A stretch of DNA of 64,000 nt from Saccharopolyspora dendranthemae (GCF_007829955.1 NZ_VIWX01000002.1:992001-1056000); one strand, 5' to 3'. Positions 7,763 to 16,554 are shown, numbered from the stretch's first letter. Translations and numbers: made by a program. Notes: generated by a model from the sequence alone, not told the origin.

Positions 7763-8485
7763 GTGCCGCACACCGCAGGAATTCTGTACCCCGGCTACAG
7801 CGCCGAAGACGACTACCCGACCTTGGAACGGCTGCTGGGCGAGGACGTCCGGCTTCCGCTGGTGCACACGCTGATGCGCGAGGACGCCCACCGGGTGGAC
7901 GCCTTGCTGGACGTGGGTTCCGACGAGGTCTTGGCCGAGGGGGCGCGGGCGCTGGGCCCGGTGGACTCGGTGATCTGGGCGTGCACCTCGGGCAGCTTCG
8001 TCTTCGGCTGGTCCGGTGCGCGCGAGCAGGTGGAGAAGCTGCAGGCCGTGACCGGGCTGCCGACTTCGAGCACGTCGTTCGCGTTCGTGCACGCCGCCGC
8101 CCTGCTGGGGTTGCGGCGGGTCGCGGTGGCTGCGACGTACCCGGCCGATGTGGCCGATAGGTTCGTGGACTTCTTGCGCGCCGGGGACCTGGAGGTGGTG
8201 CGGCTCTCCAGCAGGGGGATCGTGACCGCCGCCGAGGTGGGCACGCTGGGCCGCGAGCAGGTGCTGGCCTTCGCCGAGGCCAACGACGACGACCAGGCCG
8301 AGGCGCTGCTGATGCCCGACACCGCGCTGCACACCGCGGCGTGGATCGACGAGATCGAGCAGCGGCTGGGCAAACCGGTGTTGACCGCCAACCAGGTCAG
8401 TGCGTGGGAGGCGTTGCGGCTGGCCGGGGCGAATCTGTCGCGTGAGGGTTTGGGATCGCTGTTCCGGACTGGAGCAGGCCGGTGA
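7763..8485 (+). CDS. Asp/Glu racemase superfamily paralogue lacking the second Cys
   Basis: A 240-residue paralogue of the upstream racemase-like protein. The first cysteine is kept (C74 in WACTSGSFVFG), but the position of the second is Asp (D186 in LLMPDTALHT, aligned with ISCTNLPTYD by the shared LGKPVLTANQV block that follows). A two-base racemization or the two-Cys maleate isomerase mechanism is therefore not possible in its usual form; a decarboxylase, a one-sided proton transfer or a changed substrate is more likely. GTG 7763 is chosen because GGAG stands 7 nt upstream and the longer frame begins near the operator. Confidence 0.78.
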   Translation: MPHTAGILYPGYSAEDDYPTLERLLGEDVRLPLVHTLMREDAHRVDALLDVGSDEVLAEGARALGPVDSVIWACTSGSFVFGWSGAREQVEKLQAVTGLPTSSTSFAFVHAAALLGLRRVAVAATYPADVADRFVDFLRAGDLEVVRLSSRGIVTAAEVGTLGREQVLAFAEANDDDQAEALLMPDTALHTAAWIDEIEQRLGKPVLTANQVSAWEALRLAGANLSREGLGSLFRTGAGR

Positions 8486-8512
8486 CCCGGGTGGTCGCCG
8501 GCGAACAAGGAA

Positions 8513-9217
8513 ATGGTGAGCGGAGTGCTCGGGACCGAGGAGCAGTGCCAGCAGCCGGGTGAGTTGGAGCCGGTTCAGCGCAAGTCCACTGCGGCGATCG
8601 TGGCCGATCAGCTGCGGGCGGCGATCATGTACGGGTCGTTGCCCCCGGGGTCGCAGCTGGGTGAGGCCGAGTTGGCGGCGCGGCTGGGGGTGAGCCGGGG
8701 TCCGTTGCGGGAGGCGATGCAGCGGCTGGTCGCCGAGGGGTTATTGCGCAGCGAGCCGCATCGAGGGTTGTTCGTGATGGATCTGCACACCGAGGACGTG
8801 GCCGACATCTACGTGGCGCGGCTGGCGGTGGAGCGGGCGGCGTGCGAGCAGATCGTGCGGTATCACCGGGTGGAGGCGGTCGCGGAGCTCACGGCGGCGC
8901 AGTCGCGGATGGTGGCGGCGGCAGGCAAGGGCGATGCGATCGAGCTGGCCGATGCCGATCAGGAGTTCCACGAGACGCTGGTGCGGGTCTCCGGCAGTGC
9001 GCGGTTGCAGCGGATGGCGCAGACGTTGCTGGTGGAGAAGCGGATGTGCCTGACGGCGTTGCAGGACAAGTACCACGCCGATGTTCAGGCGCTGGTCGAT
9101 GAGCACAAGGGCTTGGTGGATGCCATCGAGTCCGGTGATGAGGCGCTGCTGCTGTCGCGTCTGGCGGAGCACATGAACGACGCCTTGGACCGCCTCAACG
9201 GCTCCATGGCCGAGTGA
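8513..9217 (+). CDS. GntR-family (FCD) regulator, probable master of the local regulon
   Basis: A 234-residue GntR regulator with a winged HTH at about 25-90 (LGVSRGPLREAMQRLVAEG) followed by an FCD domain (ARLAVERAACEQI..., DADQEFHETLV with the metal-binding D/H pattern, and VDEHKGLVDAIESGD). It follows the second racemase-like gene by 27 bp, so it is probably in the same transcript behind operator copy 2. Three copies of one palindrome flank its neighbours, making it the best candidate for the protein that binds them. ATG 8513 has AAGG close upstream; GTG 8516 is an alternative. Confidence 0.9.
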   Translation: MVSGVLGTEEQCQQPGELEPVQRKSTAAIVADQLRAAIMYGSLPPGSQLGEAELAARLGVSRGPLREAMQRLVAEGLLRSEPHRGLFVMDLHTEDVADIYVARLAVERAACEQIVRYHRVEAVAELTAAQSRMVAAAGKGDAIELADADQEFHETLVRVSGSARLQRMAQTLLVEKRMCLTALQDKYHADVQALVDEHKGLVDAIESGDEALLLSRLAEHMNDALDRLNGSMAE

Positions 9218-9251
9218 CCACGTCTCTCCCGGTCGGGTGCGCCGCGGCCGG

Positions 9252-9321
9252 TCCCAGTTTTAGTCCAAACTGAGCGGACATTTCGGGCACGAAAGGTCCT
9301 CGGTTTGGACTAAAACTGGGA
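9252..9321. repeat. 70-bp palindromic repeat, copy 1
   Basis: The outer arms are TCCCAGTTTTAGTCCAAAC (9252-9270) and its perfect reverse complement (9303-9321), with a 32-bp centre containing GACATTTCGGGCA. A second 70-bp copy lies at 52415-52484 in opposite orientation, with identical 19-bp arms and a diverged centre. The arms are much more AT-rich than the surrounding DNA. No coding sense is seen. It lies between the converging GntR and gabD genes. Confidence 0.8.
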
Positions 9322-9330
9322 AATGCCACG

Positions 9331-9374
9331 AAAGGGGTGGGTGAGATTCCCTGTCGGGTCTCACCCACCCCTTT
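9331..9374. terminator. Bidirectional terminator between GntR and gabD
   Basis: Perfect 15-bp arms AAAGGGGTGGGTGAG and CTCACCCACCCCTTT with a 14-nt loop, followed by T on the plus strand (CCCCTTTTC). It serves both converging genes. Confidence 0.85.
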
Positions 9375-9387
9375 TCTGCGTGAGGGC

Positions 9388-10866
9388 TCAGAGGCCGCCG
9401 ATGGAGACGTACTTGGTCTCCAGGAACTCGTCGATGCCGACCTTGCCGCCCTCACGGCCCAGACCGGAGGCCTTCACGCCGCCGAAGGGCGCGGCCGGGT
9501 TGGACACGATGCCCTGGTTGAGGCCGACCATGCCGGTGTCCAGCGCTTCGGTGACCCGCAGGCCGCGCTGCAGGTTCTGCGTGAACAGGTAGCTGACCAG
9601 CCCGTACTCGGTGTTGTTGGCGTGGGCGATGGCTTCGCGCTCGTCGGTGAAGGTGGTGATCGGGGCGACCGGCCCGAAGATCTCCTCGTGGCCCATGCGC
9701 GCTCCGGCGGGAACATCGGTGAGCACGGTGGGGGTGTAGAAGTAGCCGTCGCCGCCGTGCTTGCCGCCGCCGGTGACGACCTGGGCGCCTTGGGCGACGG
9801 CGTCGGAGACGAGGTCGGTGACCTTGTCGAGCTGCTTGCCGTCGATGAGCGGCCCGACCTGGATGTCGTCGGAGACGCCGCGGCCGATGGTCAGCGACGA
9901 CATCCGTTCGGCGAGCTTGTCGGAGAAGGCCTGGGCGACGTCGGCGTGGACGTAGAAGCGGTTGGCGGCGGTGCAGGCTTCACCGATGTTGCGCATCTTG
10001 GCCTGCATGGCGCCTTCGACCGCGGCGTCGAGGTCGGCGTCGTCGAACACGAGGAATGGGGCGTTGCCGCCGAGTTCGAGGGAAACCTTGAGGACCTGCT
10101 GGGCGGACTGCTCGATGAGCTTGCGGCCGATCGCGGTGGATCCGGTGAACGAGAGCTTGCGGGCGCGCGGGTCCCGGATCATGGGTTCCATGACCCCGCC
10201 GGCGTTGGCGGAGGTGACGACGTTGAGCACGCCGTCGGGCAGTCCGGCTTCGCGCAGGATGTCGGCCAGCGCCAGCATCGACAGGGGTGTCTGCTGGGCG
10301 GGTTTGATCACCGAGGTGCAGCCGGCGGCGATCGCGGGCCCGATCTTGCGGGTGCCCATGGCCATGGGGAAGTTCCACGGGGTGATCAGCAGGGCGGGGC
10401 CGACGGGCTGGTGGGTGACCAGGAAGCGGCCCGAGCCGTTGGGGGCCACGGCGTAGTCGCCGCCGATGCGCACGCCCTCTTCGGCGAACCAGCGGAAGAA
10501 CTCGGCGGCGTAGGTGATCTCGCCGCGCGCTTCCGGCAGTGGTTTGCCCATCTCCAGCGTCATCAGCAGGGCGAGGTCTTCGCGGCGCTCGATGAGGATC
10601 TCGTAGGCGCGGCGCAGGATCTCGCCGCGCTCGCGGGGCGGGTGCTGGGCCCAGTCGGCTTGGGCGTCGTGCGCGGCGGCCAGGGCGGCCAGGGCGTCGT
10701 CGGGGGAGGCGTCGGCGACCTGGCAGAGGGTGGCGCCGGTCGCGGGGTCCTCGACGGCGAAGGTGCGTTCACCGGTGGCGTCGCGCCACTTGCCCGCGAT
10801 GAACAGCTGCTTGGGGGCGGCCTCGACGACGGTCGCCTCGCGGGGGTGCGTTGGGGTGGTGGTCAT
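9388..10866 (-). CDS. gabD: NAD(P)-dependent succinate-semialdehyde dehydrogenase
   Basis: A 492-residue ALDH of GabD type that oxidizes succinate semialdehyde to succinate, the last step of GABA breakdown. All catalytic residues are present: N165 (TPWNFP), E264 (SLELGGNAP) and C298 (NIGEACTAANR). The SFTGSTAIGRKL coenzyme loop and the GLGREGGKVGIDEFLETKY tail are typical of GabD. ATG 10866 follows AGGAGG. It is divergent from gabT with operator copy 3 between them, so both are under one regulator. Contrast the degenerate ALDH at 2286. Confidence 0.92.
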   Translation of the reverse strand: MTTTPTHPREATVVEAAPKQLFIAGKWRDATGERTFAVEDPATGATLCQVADASPDDALAALAAAHDAQADWAQHPPRERGEILRRAYEILIERREDLALLMTLEMGKPLPEARGEITYAAEFFRWFAEEGVRIGGDYAVAPNGSGRFLVTHQPVGPALLITPWNFPMAMGTRKIGPAIAAGCTSVIKPAQQTPLSMLALADILREAGLPDGVLNVVTSANAGGVMEPMIRDPRARKLSFTGSTAIGRKLIEQSAQQVLKVSLELGGNAPFLVFDDADLDAAVEGAMQAKMRNIGEACTAANRFYVHADVAQAFSDKLAERMSSLTIGRGVSDDIQVGPLIDGKQLDKVTDLVSDAVAQGAQVVTGGGKHGGDGYFYTPTVLTDVPAGARMGHEEIFGPVAPITTFTDEREAIAHANNTEYGLVSYLFTQNLQRGLRVTEALDTGMVGLNQGIVSNPAAPFGGVKASGLGREGGKVGIDEFLETKYVSIGGL

Positions 10867-10969
10867 CGCTGCCTGAACCCTCCTGGGTGTCGACTGGATG
10901 TGCTGATTGCCAACCTAGTCCGCTTCGGTGGTGGACACCGGGTGTTGCTGATGGTTGCATGACTGCCTA

Positions 10970-10983
10970 GATTGTCAACAATC
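10970..10983. promoter_or_regulatory. Operator copy 3 (GATTGT-CA-ACAATC) between gabD and gabT
   Basis: A perfect 6-bp inverted repeat with the same CA centre as at 6262 and 7671. On the plus strand TTGCTG (10945-10950), a 17-bp spacer and TAGATT (10968-10973) form a probable gabT promoter whose -10 is covered by the operator, consistent with repression by the nearby GntR protein. Confidence 0.75.
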
Positions 10984-11010
10984 CTACATTCTGCACGCTT
11001 GGAGTCGATC

Positions 11011-12267
11011 ATGACGGAGCTCTCCCCGGCGCTCAAGCAGGCGACCCCGGTGCTGGCCGCACGCGGCGAAGGGGTCTACCTCTACGACGAGTCCGACCGT
11101 CGCTACCTGGACTTCACCGCCGGCATCGGTGTCACCAGCACCGGACACTGCCACCCGCGCGTGGTCGAGGCCGCCCAGCGCCAGGTCGGCACCCTCATCC
11201 ACGGCCAGTACACAACGGTGATGCACAAACCGCTGCTGGATCTCACCGAACGACTCGGTCAGGTGTTGCCCGAGGGCCTCGACCGCCTCTTCTACGTCAA
11301 CTCCGGCAGTGAAGCCGTCGAAGCGTCCGTGCGGTTGGCGCGACACGCCACCGGACGGGCGAACATCATCGCCTTCCAGGGCGGCTTCCACGGGCGCACG
11401 ATGGGCGCGGCCGCGCTGACCTCCTCCGGCGTCAAGGTGCGCGCCGGGATCGGCCCGATGATGCCGGGCGTGGTGTTCACCCCGTTCCCGGAGGCCTACC
11501 GGCAGCAGTGCAGCACCGAGGAAGCGGTGCGCCGCGCGCTGGCGGAGTTCGACCAGCTGCTGGTCACCCAGACCTCGCCGCGCGACACCGCGGCGATCAT
11601 CATCGAGCCGGTGCTGGGCGAAGGCGGCTACATCCCCGCGCCTCCGGAGTTCCTGGCCGGGCTGCGCCAGCGCGCCGACGCCCACGGCATCCTGCTCATC
11701 GTCGACGAGGTGCAGACCGGTGTGGGCCGCACCGGCCGCTTCTGGGGCCACGACCACGCCGGCATCCGCCCCGACATCCTCATCACCGCCAAGGGCCTGG
11801 CCAGCGGCTTCCCGATCTCGGCCATCGCCGCCGGCGAGGAGCTGATGAGCAAGGCGTGGCCGGGTTCGCAGGGCGGCACCTACGGCGGCAACGCCGTGGC
11901 GGCGGCCGCAGCGCTGGCGACCCTCGAGGTGGTGGAGCAGGAAGGGCTCGTGGCCAACGCCGAGGAGCAGGGAGCGCGGCTGGCCGAAGGGCTGCGCAAG
12001 GTCGCCGCCGACCACCCCGTCATCGGTGATGTGCGCGGGCTCGGGCTGATGCTGGGCAACGAGTTCACCACGCCCGACGGCGCCCCGGACGGTGCCACCG
12101 CGGCCCGCGCGCACGCCGCCGCGGCCGAGGCCGGTCTGCTGCTGCTGACCTGCGGACCGCACGGCAACGTGGTGCGGATGATCCCCCCGCTGATCGTCAC
12201 CTCCGAACAGGTCGACGCCGCCATCGAGCTGTGGGCCACCGCCGTTCGCTCGGCCGTCGCACGCTAG
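11011..12267 (+). CDS. gabT: 4-aminobutyrate aminotransferase-type class III aminotransferase
   Basis: A 418-residue PLP enzyme. The Schiff-base lysine is K261 (ITAKGLASGFPISA), the pyridine-N aspartate is D232 (VDEVQTGVGRTG), and YVNSGSEAVE binds the phosphate. It transfers the amino group of GABA (or a related omega-amine) to an oxoacid, giving succinate semialdehyde for the adjacent GabD. ATG 11011 has GGAG 6 nt upstream; the earlier in-frame start would lie in the operator. Other omega-aminotransferase activities (ornithine, diaminobutyrate) cannot be excluded from sequence alone. Confidence 0.88.
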   Translation: MTELSPALKQATPVLAARGEGVYLYDESDRRYLDFTAGIGVTSTGHCHPRVVEAAQRQVGTLIHGQYTTVMHKPLLDLTERLGQVLPEGLDRLFYVNSGSEAVEASVRLARHATGRANIIAFQGGFHGRTMGAAALTSSGVKVRAGIGPMMPGVVFTPFPEAYRQQCSTEEAVRRALAEFDQLLVTQTSPRDTAAIIIEPVLGEGGYIPAPPEFLAGLRQRADAHGILLIVDEVQTGVGRTGRFWGHDHAGIRPDILITAKGLASGFPISAIAAGEELMSKAWPGSQGGTYGGNAVAAAAALATLEVVEQEGLVANAEEQGARLAEGLRKVAADHPVIGDVRGLGLMLGNEFTTPDGAPDGATAARAHAAAAEAGLLLLTCGPHGNVVRMIPPLIVTSEQVDAAIELWATAVRSAVAR

Positions 12268-12279
12268 GAGCAGTGCCAC

Positions 12280-12313
12280 GTGGTGGGTGTGAGATCTTGC
12301 TCGCACCCACCAC
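12280..12313. terminator. Hairpin terminator after gabT
   Basis: Arms GTGGTGGGTG and CACCCACCAC, extendable to 14 bp with one G-T pair, start 13 bp after the gabT stop. The T run is weak, as is common in actinomycetes. Confidence 0.6.
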
Positions 12314-12443
12314 CAGCACAAACCCCGAACCGCGGGTTACTGTTCGATAGCGGCGGCCACCTGCGCGACGTGCTTCTGAAATGCTGCACGCCACACGACG
12401 GCGCGTGCGGGACGCGTCGCCAACAACCGACGCAGGTGTGCAC

Positions 12444-13583
12444 ATGAGCGACTGGTCGGCGGGTGGACCGCCGAGGCGAAGGCCGCAAGGCGGCGGCAAC
12501 AGGTATGACTACTACCGCGGTGGTGAGCCCCCGCAGGGGCGGCGCCCCGGGCCGCCGCCTCCACCCGGACAGCGCCCGCGCGGCGACCGTCCCCAACCGC
12601 CGCCGCCGCGCCGGCCACCGCCGCGCAAGAAGGCAAGCTGGGGCAAGCGCATCGGTGTCGCGCTGCTGATCGTCGCGGTGCTGCTGGGTGCGCTGGTGTT
12701 CTACTTCGACAGCATGCTGCAGCGCACCGCCGCCCTCGACTTCGCCGGGCAGGCCGGCGATTCGGCGGGAAGCAACTGGCTGCTGGTGGGTTCGGACTCG
12801 CGGGAAGGCCTCGACGACGCGCAGCGCGAAGAGCTCTCCGCCGGTGACGCCGGTGGTCGTCGCACCGACTCGATGATGCTGGTGCACATCCCCAGCGGTG
12901 GTGGCGAGCCGGCGCTGATCAGCCTCCCGCGCGACTCCTACGTGGCCATCCCCGGTCACGGCAAGACCAAGCTCAACTCGGCGTTCTCCTTCGGCGGGCC
13001 GCAGCTGCTGGCCCAGACCGTCGAGCAGAACACCGGCGTGCACATCGACCACTACGCCGAGATCGGGCTGGGCGGCTTCGCCGACCTCGTCGACGCCGTC
13101 GGCGGGATCGACCTCTGCTTGGACAAGCCGATGGACGACGAGCCGGCGAACGTGCACCTGCAGCCCGGCTGCCAGGAACTCGACGGGCCGCAGGCGCTGG
13201 GATTCGTCCGCGCCCGAAAGTCCCTCGACGGTGGCGACCTGGAACGTGCCGAGAACCAGCGCAAGGTGCTGGGCGCCCTGGTCGACAAGGGCACCAGCCC
13301 CGCCACCCTGATCAACCCCTTCCGGCTGTTCCCGCTGGCCTCCGGGGCCAGCAAGACGTTCCTGGTCAACGACTCCGACCACATCTGGCACCTCATGTCG
13401 CTGGCCCTGGCCCTGGGCGACGTCAGCGGCGGCAAGGGTGTGACGACCCAAGTGCCCTTCGGCGACTTCGGTGAGGACTCCAACGGCGGGTCGGTCATCG
13501 TCTGGGACAAGGACGAGGCCCGCCAGATGTTCGACGCGATCAACAACGATCAGCCCATCCCGAAGGAACTGCTCGGCCAGTAA
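12444..13583 (+). CDS. LytR-CpsA-Psr (LCP) family cell-wall polymer ligase
   Basis: A 379-residue protein with a Pro/Arg/Gly-rich cytoplasmic tail (1-65), one TM helix (about 69-88) and an extracellular LCP domain (about 105-330). Conserved Arg/Asp residues lie in GGRRTDSMMLVHI, SLPRDSYVAIPG and KTKLNSAFSFGG, and the late VRARKSLDGGDLERAENQ motif binds polyprenyl pyrophosphate. LCP enzymes move glycopolymers such as arabinogalactan from their lipid carrier to peptidoglycan. ATG 12444 is chosen; GTG 12438 is in frame and possible. It is flanked by strong terminators, so it is probably monocistronic. Confidence 0.9.
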   Translation: MSDWSAGGPPRRRPQGGGNRYDYYRGGEPPQGRRPGPPPPPGQRPRGDRPQPPPPRRPPPRKKASWGKRIGVALLIVAVLLGALVFYFDSMLQRTAALDFAGQAGDSAGSNWLLVGSDSREGLDDAQREELSAGDAGGRRTDSMMLVHIPSGGGEPALISLPRDSYVAIPGHGKTKLNSAFSFGGPQLLAQTVEQNTGVHIDHYAEIGLGGFADLVDAVGGIDLCLDKPMDDEPANVHLQPGCQELDGPQALGFVRARKSLDGGDLERAENQRKVLGALVDKGTSPATLINPFRLFPLASGASKTFLVNDSDHIWHLMSLALALGDVSGGKGVTTQVPFGDFGEDSNGGSVIVWDKDEARQMFDAINNDQPIPKELLGQ

Positions 13584-13591
13584 TCCCGCAC

Positions 13592-13640
13592 GTGACGAAG
13601 GTGGGCCACCCCGATCATCGGGGTGGCCCACCTTCGTCAC
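13592..13640. terminator. Bidirectional terminator, 24-bp perfect arms
   Basis: The segment 13592-13615 and its exact reverse complement 13617-13640 flank a single C, between the converging LCP and muramidase genes. Key arm sequence: GTGACGAAGGTGGGCC. Confidence 0.85.
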
Positions 13641-13655
13641 ATCGCGGCGGCCGGG

Positions 13656-14498
13656 CTAACCCGCCAGGCCGCTGAGCTGTCCCATGTCGCCGTTGAAGGC
13701 GTCCTGGCCGCCGGGCAGCGGTCCGGCGTCGCTGTGCTGCCAGATCGAGTGGTAGGACCAGCCCGCGGGCAGCGGTCCGATCTCCGCCGCGTACCGGGCG
13801 ATCCACAGTGGATTGTTCACCGCGAAGTCGGGGTTGCCCCCGGTGCACTGGTTCCACCACGACGCCGTCGTGTAGATCATCGGGAACCGGCCCGTGCGCG
13901 CCTGGTAGGTGCTGGAGAAGTCCGCGATCCAGTGCGACATCCCCACCGGGTCCAGCCCGTAGCAGGTCTCGCCGTAGGGGTTGTGCTCGATGTCGAGGAC
14001 CCCCGGCAACGTCCCCGTGCCCGGCGCCCACCCGCCGCCGTTGTCGACGAAGAAGTTCGCCTGCGCACTGCCGGGAGAGCGGTCCGGCAACGCGAAGTGG
14101 TAAGCGCCGCGCACCATCCCCGCCGCCGCGGCCCCGTGGTACTGGGAAGCGTAGGAGGAACTGCGGAACCCGGTGCCCTCGGTGGCCTTGACGTAGGCGA
14201 ACCGCGCACCGTCGGCGTAGGCCCGCGACCAGTCGATCTGCCCCTGGTGACCGCTGACGTCCAGTCCCGCCAGCGCCCCCGCCGGAACCTGACCGGAGAC
14301 GCGCTCACCCGAGGCGCTGCGGCCCGCGCTGTAGCCGCTCCAGGCACCGTTGGGGTCGTGCGGATCCAGCCGCGGCGCTGCGGCCTGAGCCGGGGACGCC
14401 ACCCCCACCAGGGCGGCCACCACGGCCAGTAACACCATCGAGCCCGCGCGCCGGGGCGATGCCGCGCGACGCCGGTGACGACCGGGCTGTGGGAACAT
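13656..14498 (-). CDS. Secreted GH25 muramidase (lysozyme)
   Basis: A 280-residue secreted protein: basic N-terminus, hydrophobic segment and AQA-A cleavage site (about residues 20-41), then a GH25 domain (about 75-275). Catalytic acids are seen in LDVSGHQGQIDW and in GVLDIEHNP (DxE motif). It cleaves the MurNAc-GlcNAc bond of peptidoglycan, probably for wall turnover. The start at 14498 is preferred to 14513 because GAGGAGG lies 7 nt upstream. It converges on the LCP gene. Confidence 0.9.
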   Translation of the reverse strand: MFPQPGRHRRRAASPRRAGSMVLLAVVAALVGVASPAQAAAPRLDPHDPNGAWSGYSAGRSASGERVSGQVPAGALAGLDVSGHQGQIDWSRAYADGARFAYVKATEGTGFRSSSYASQYHGAAAAGMVRGAYHFALPDRSPGSAQANFFVDNGGGWAPGTGTLPGVLDIEHNPYGETCYGLDPVGMSHWIADFSSTYQARTGRFPMIYTTASWWNQCTGGNPDFAVNNPLWIARYAAEIGPLPAGWSYHSIWQHSDAGPLPGGQDAFNGDMGQLSGLAG

Positions 14499-14783
14499 CT
14501 CTGGCCTCCTCACTGGACACCGGCACCCCCTGGGCCGGGATGCCGGTGCGGAAGCGGGCGGTGCCGCGGAGGAACCCCCACCGCGGCCTGCCCGAAAGGT
14601 CGTTGACGGCTGATCTTGCGCGCGCTCGCAGAGGATAACCCGACGTCACCGCCCGCGCCCGATACCGACGCGCGAGTGTTTCGCATTTCCAGCGAGAACC
14701 CGCCGCCCGGCTCGGTCCACTGTGTATCCACTGTGGCCTGAGTCATCGCGGATTGGAGATTCCGGCGCCGCTGAGGTAGCCCT

Positions 14784-16553
14784 GTGTGCATGGCACAGCG
14801 ATACGGCGGCCGGGGCGGGCCCCGGCACGGCGGCCCCCGGAACGCACAGGCCCAGCAGCAGCGCGATCCCGGCGCGCAGCGCGGCGACGCGCACCAGCTG
14901 CGGCGCGAGCTGCAGGGCATGCACGGCGCCAGCTACGGCCGCTACAAGTCGCTGACCGGAGCGTGGCGCTTCGACGGGTTCACCCTGCAGGTCCAGCGCG
15001 TCCAGCCCGACCCCTACGCTCCGGCCAGCCGCGTGCAGGTCACCGTCGACGCCGAGCACGCGGGCCTGCCCGCCGAGCTGTGGAGCACCCCGGTGCGTGC
15101 CCGCGCGCTGGCCGGCTACCTGGTACGCGCCCTGCACCGGCAGTTGGGCAAGAGCAGGCTGCGCGTCGACGCGGGCGGCCAGCAGGTGCTGGACCGCTCC
15201 TCCTGCCAGATCCGCGACGGGGCGGTGCGGGTGCGGATGGGCATCGACATGCCCGGCCGGGGCCGCACCATCGACGGCCGCGCCGCCGAAGACACCCTCT
15301 GCGACGCACTGCCCGAGGCCGTGGAGACCGCGTTGCGGTGGTCGGTGGCCGATCAGCAGCGGGCACGGGAGTTCGTCGACAGCGTCGAGGACACCCACGC
15401 GCTGCGCGCCGCCCTCGACGAGCTCGGGCTGGTGGCGTTCGTGGCCGACGGGGCGATCCTGCCGCGCCGCAGCGGCATCGACGAGCGCCCGCTGTCGGGT
15501 GGTGTCCCGTTCTCTTCGCCGGAATCGATGCGCGTGACGGTGCGCCTGCCCCACCGCGGCGAGATCAGCGGGATGGGTGTGCCCGAGGGCATCACCCTGA
15601 TCGTCGGCGGCGGGTTCCACGGCAAGTCCACGCTGCTGCGCGCCTTGGAGCAGGGCGTCTACGACCACGTTCCCGGTGACGGCCGCGAACTGGTGGTGGC
15701 GCGCGACGACACCGTCAAGATCCGCTCGGAGGACGGCAGGCGCGTGCACCGGGTCGATGTCAGCCCGTTCGTGTCGCACCTGCCCACGGGGGCCGACACG
15801 CGCGATTTCTCCACCGACAACGCCTCCGGGTCGACCTCGCAGGCCGCGGCGATCACCGAGGCCGTCGAGGCCGGCGCGGGGGTGCTGCTGGTCGACGAGG
15901 ACACCGCGGCCACCAACCTGATGATCCGCGACGCCCGCATGCAGGCGCTGGTGGCCAAGGACGCCGAACCGCTGACGCCGTTCGTGGACCTCATCCGCCC
16001 GCTGCACGCCACCCACGGGGTCTCCACGGTGCTGGTGATGGGTGGTTCGGGCGACTACATGGACGTCGCCGACCAGGTCCTGATGCTGGATGCCTACCGG
16101 GCGCGGGATGTCACCGGCCGTGCCCGGGAGCTCTCGGCGGCCCAGCCCACCGGCCGGCGCAGCGAGGCCGAGGGCTATCCGCCGCTGCACCACCGGGTGG
16201 TCGAGCCGCGGTGCATCCCGACCGAGCGCCCGAAGATCCGCGCCCGGGGCACCGACGCGCTGAGCATCGGTGAGTCCACGGTGGAACTGCGCGGTGTGGA
16301 GCAGATCGTCGATCCCTCGCAGGTCACCGGGATCGGGCTGATGCTGGTGAGTTGTGCGCGGCGAGGCGTGCTCGACGGTGAGCGCAGCATCAACGAGGTT
16401 CTCCAGGTGCTGGCCGCCGACATCGCCGAGCGCGGTGCGGAGGCGGTGGACGAGAAGTTCGTGGGTGATTTCGCGGTGCCCAGGCCGTTGGAGGTCGCTG
16501 CGGCGCTCAACCGGTTGCGGGTGCTGCAGGTGCGGGATTTGCGGAGCCGATGA
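14784..16553 (+). CDS. ABC-class predicted ATPase (COG3044 type)
   Basis: A 589-residue protein of the poorly characterized 'predicted ATPase of the ABC class'. The N-terminal third is basic and RNA-binding-like (RRELQGMHGASYGRYKSLTGAW). The ATPase core has an unusual P-loop GGGFHGKSTLL (about residues 274-284), a TDNASGSTSQAAAITEA signature region (about 350) and a Walker-B-like VLLVDEDTAATNLM. GTG 14784 is preferred because GAGG is 7 nt upstream; ATG 14790 is close behind. Soluble, no membrane partner. Trypanosome homologues act in RNA metabolism; the bacterial role is unknown. Confidence 0.82.
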   Translation: MCMAQRYGGRGGPRHGGPRNAQAQQQRDPGAQRGDAHQLRRELQGMHGASYGRYKSLTGAWRFDGFTLQVQRVQPDPYAPASRVQVTVDAEHAGLPAELWSTPVRARALAGYLVRALHRQLGKSRLRVDAGGQQVLDRSSCQIRDGAVRVRMGIDMPGRGRTIDGRAAEDTLCDALPEAVETALRWSVADQQRAREFVDSVEDTHALRAALDELGLVAFVADGAILPRRSGIDERPLSGGVPFSSPESMRVTVRLPHRGEISGMGVPEGITLIVGGGFHGKSTLLRALEQGVYDHVPGDGRELVVARDDTVKIRSEDGRRVHRVDVSPFVSHLPTGADTRDFSTDNASGSTSQAAAITEAVEAGAGVLLVDEDTAATNLMIRDARMQALVAKDAEPLTPFVDLIRPLHATHGVSTVLVMGGSGDYMDVADQVLMLDAYRARDVTGRARELSAAQPTGRRSEAEGYPPLHHRVVEPRCIPTERPKIRARGTDALSIGESTVELRGVEQIVDPSQVTGIGLMLVSCARRGVLDGERSINEVLQVLAADIAERGAEAVDEKFVGDFAVPRPLEVAAALNRLRVLQVRDLRSR

Positions 16554-16554
16554 C

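Noticed and set aside
9252..9321. Repeat copy 1 as part of a CRISPR array
   Set aside because: Only one unit is present, it is a palindrome, and no spaced direct repeats or cas genes occur.
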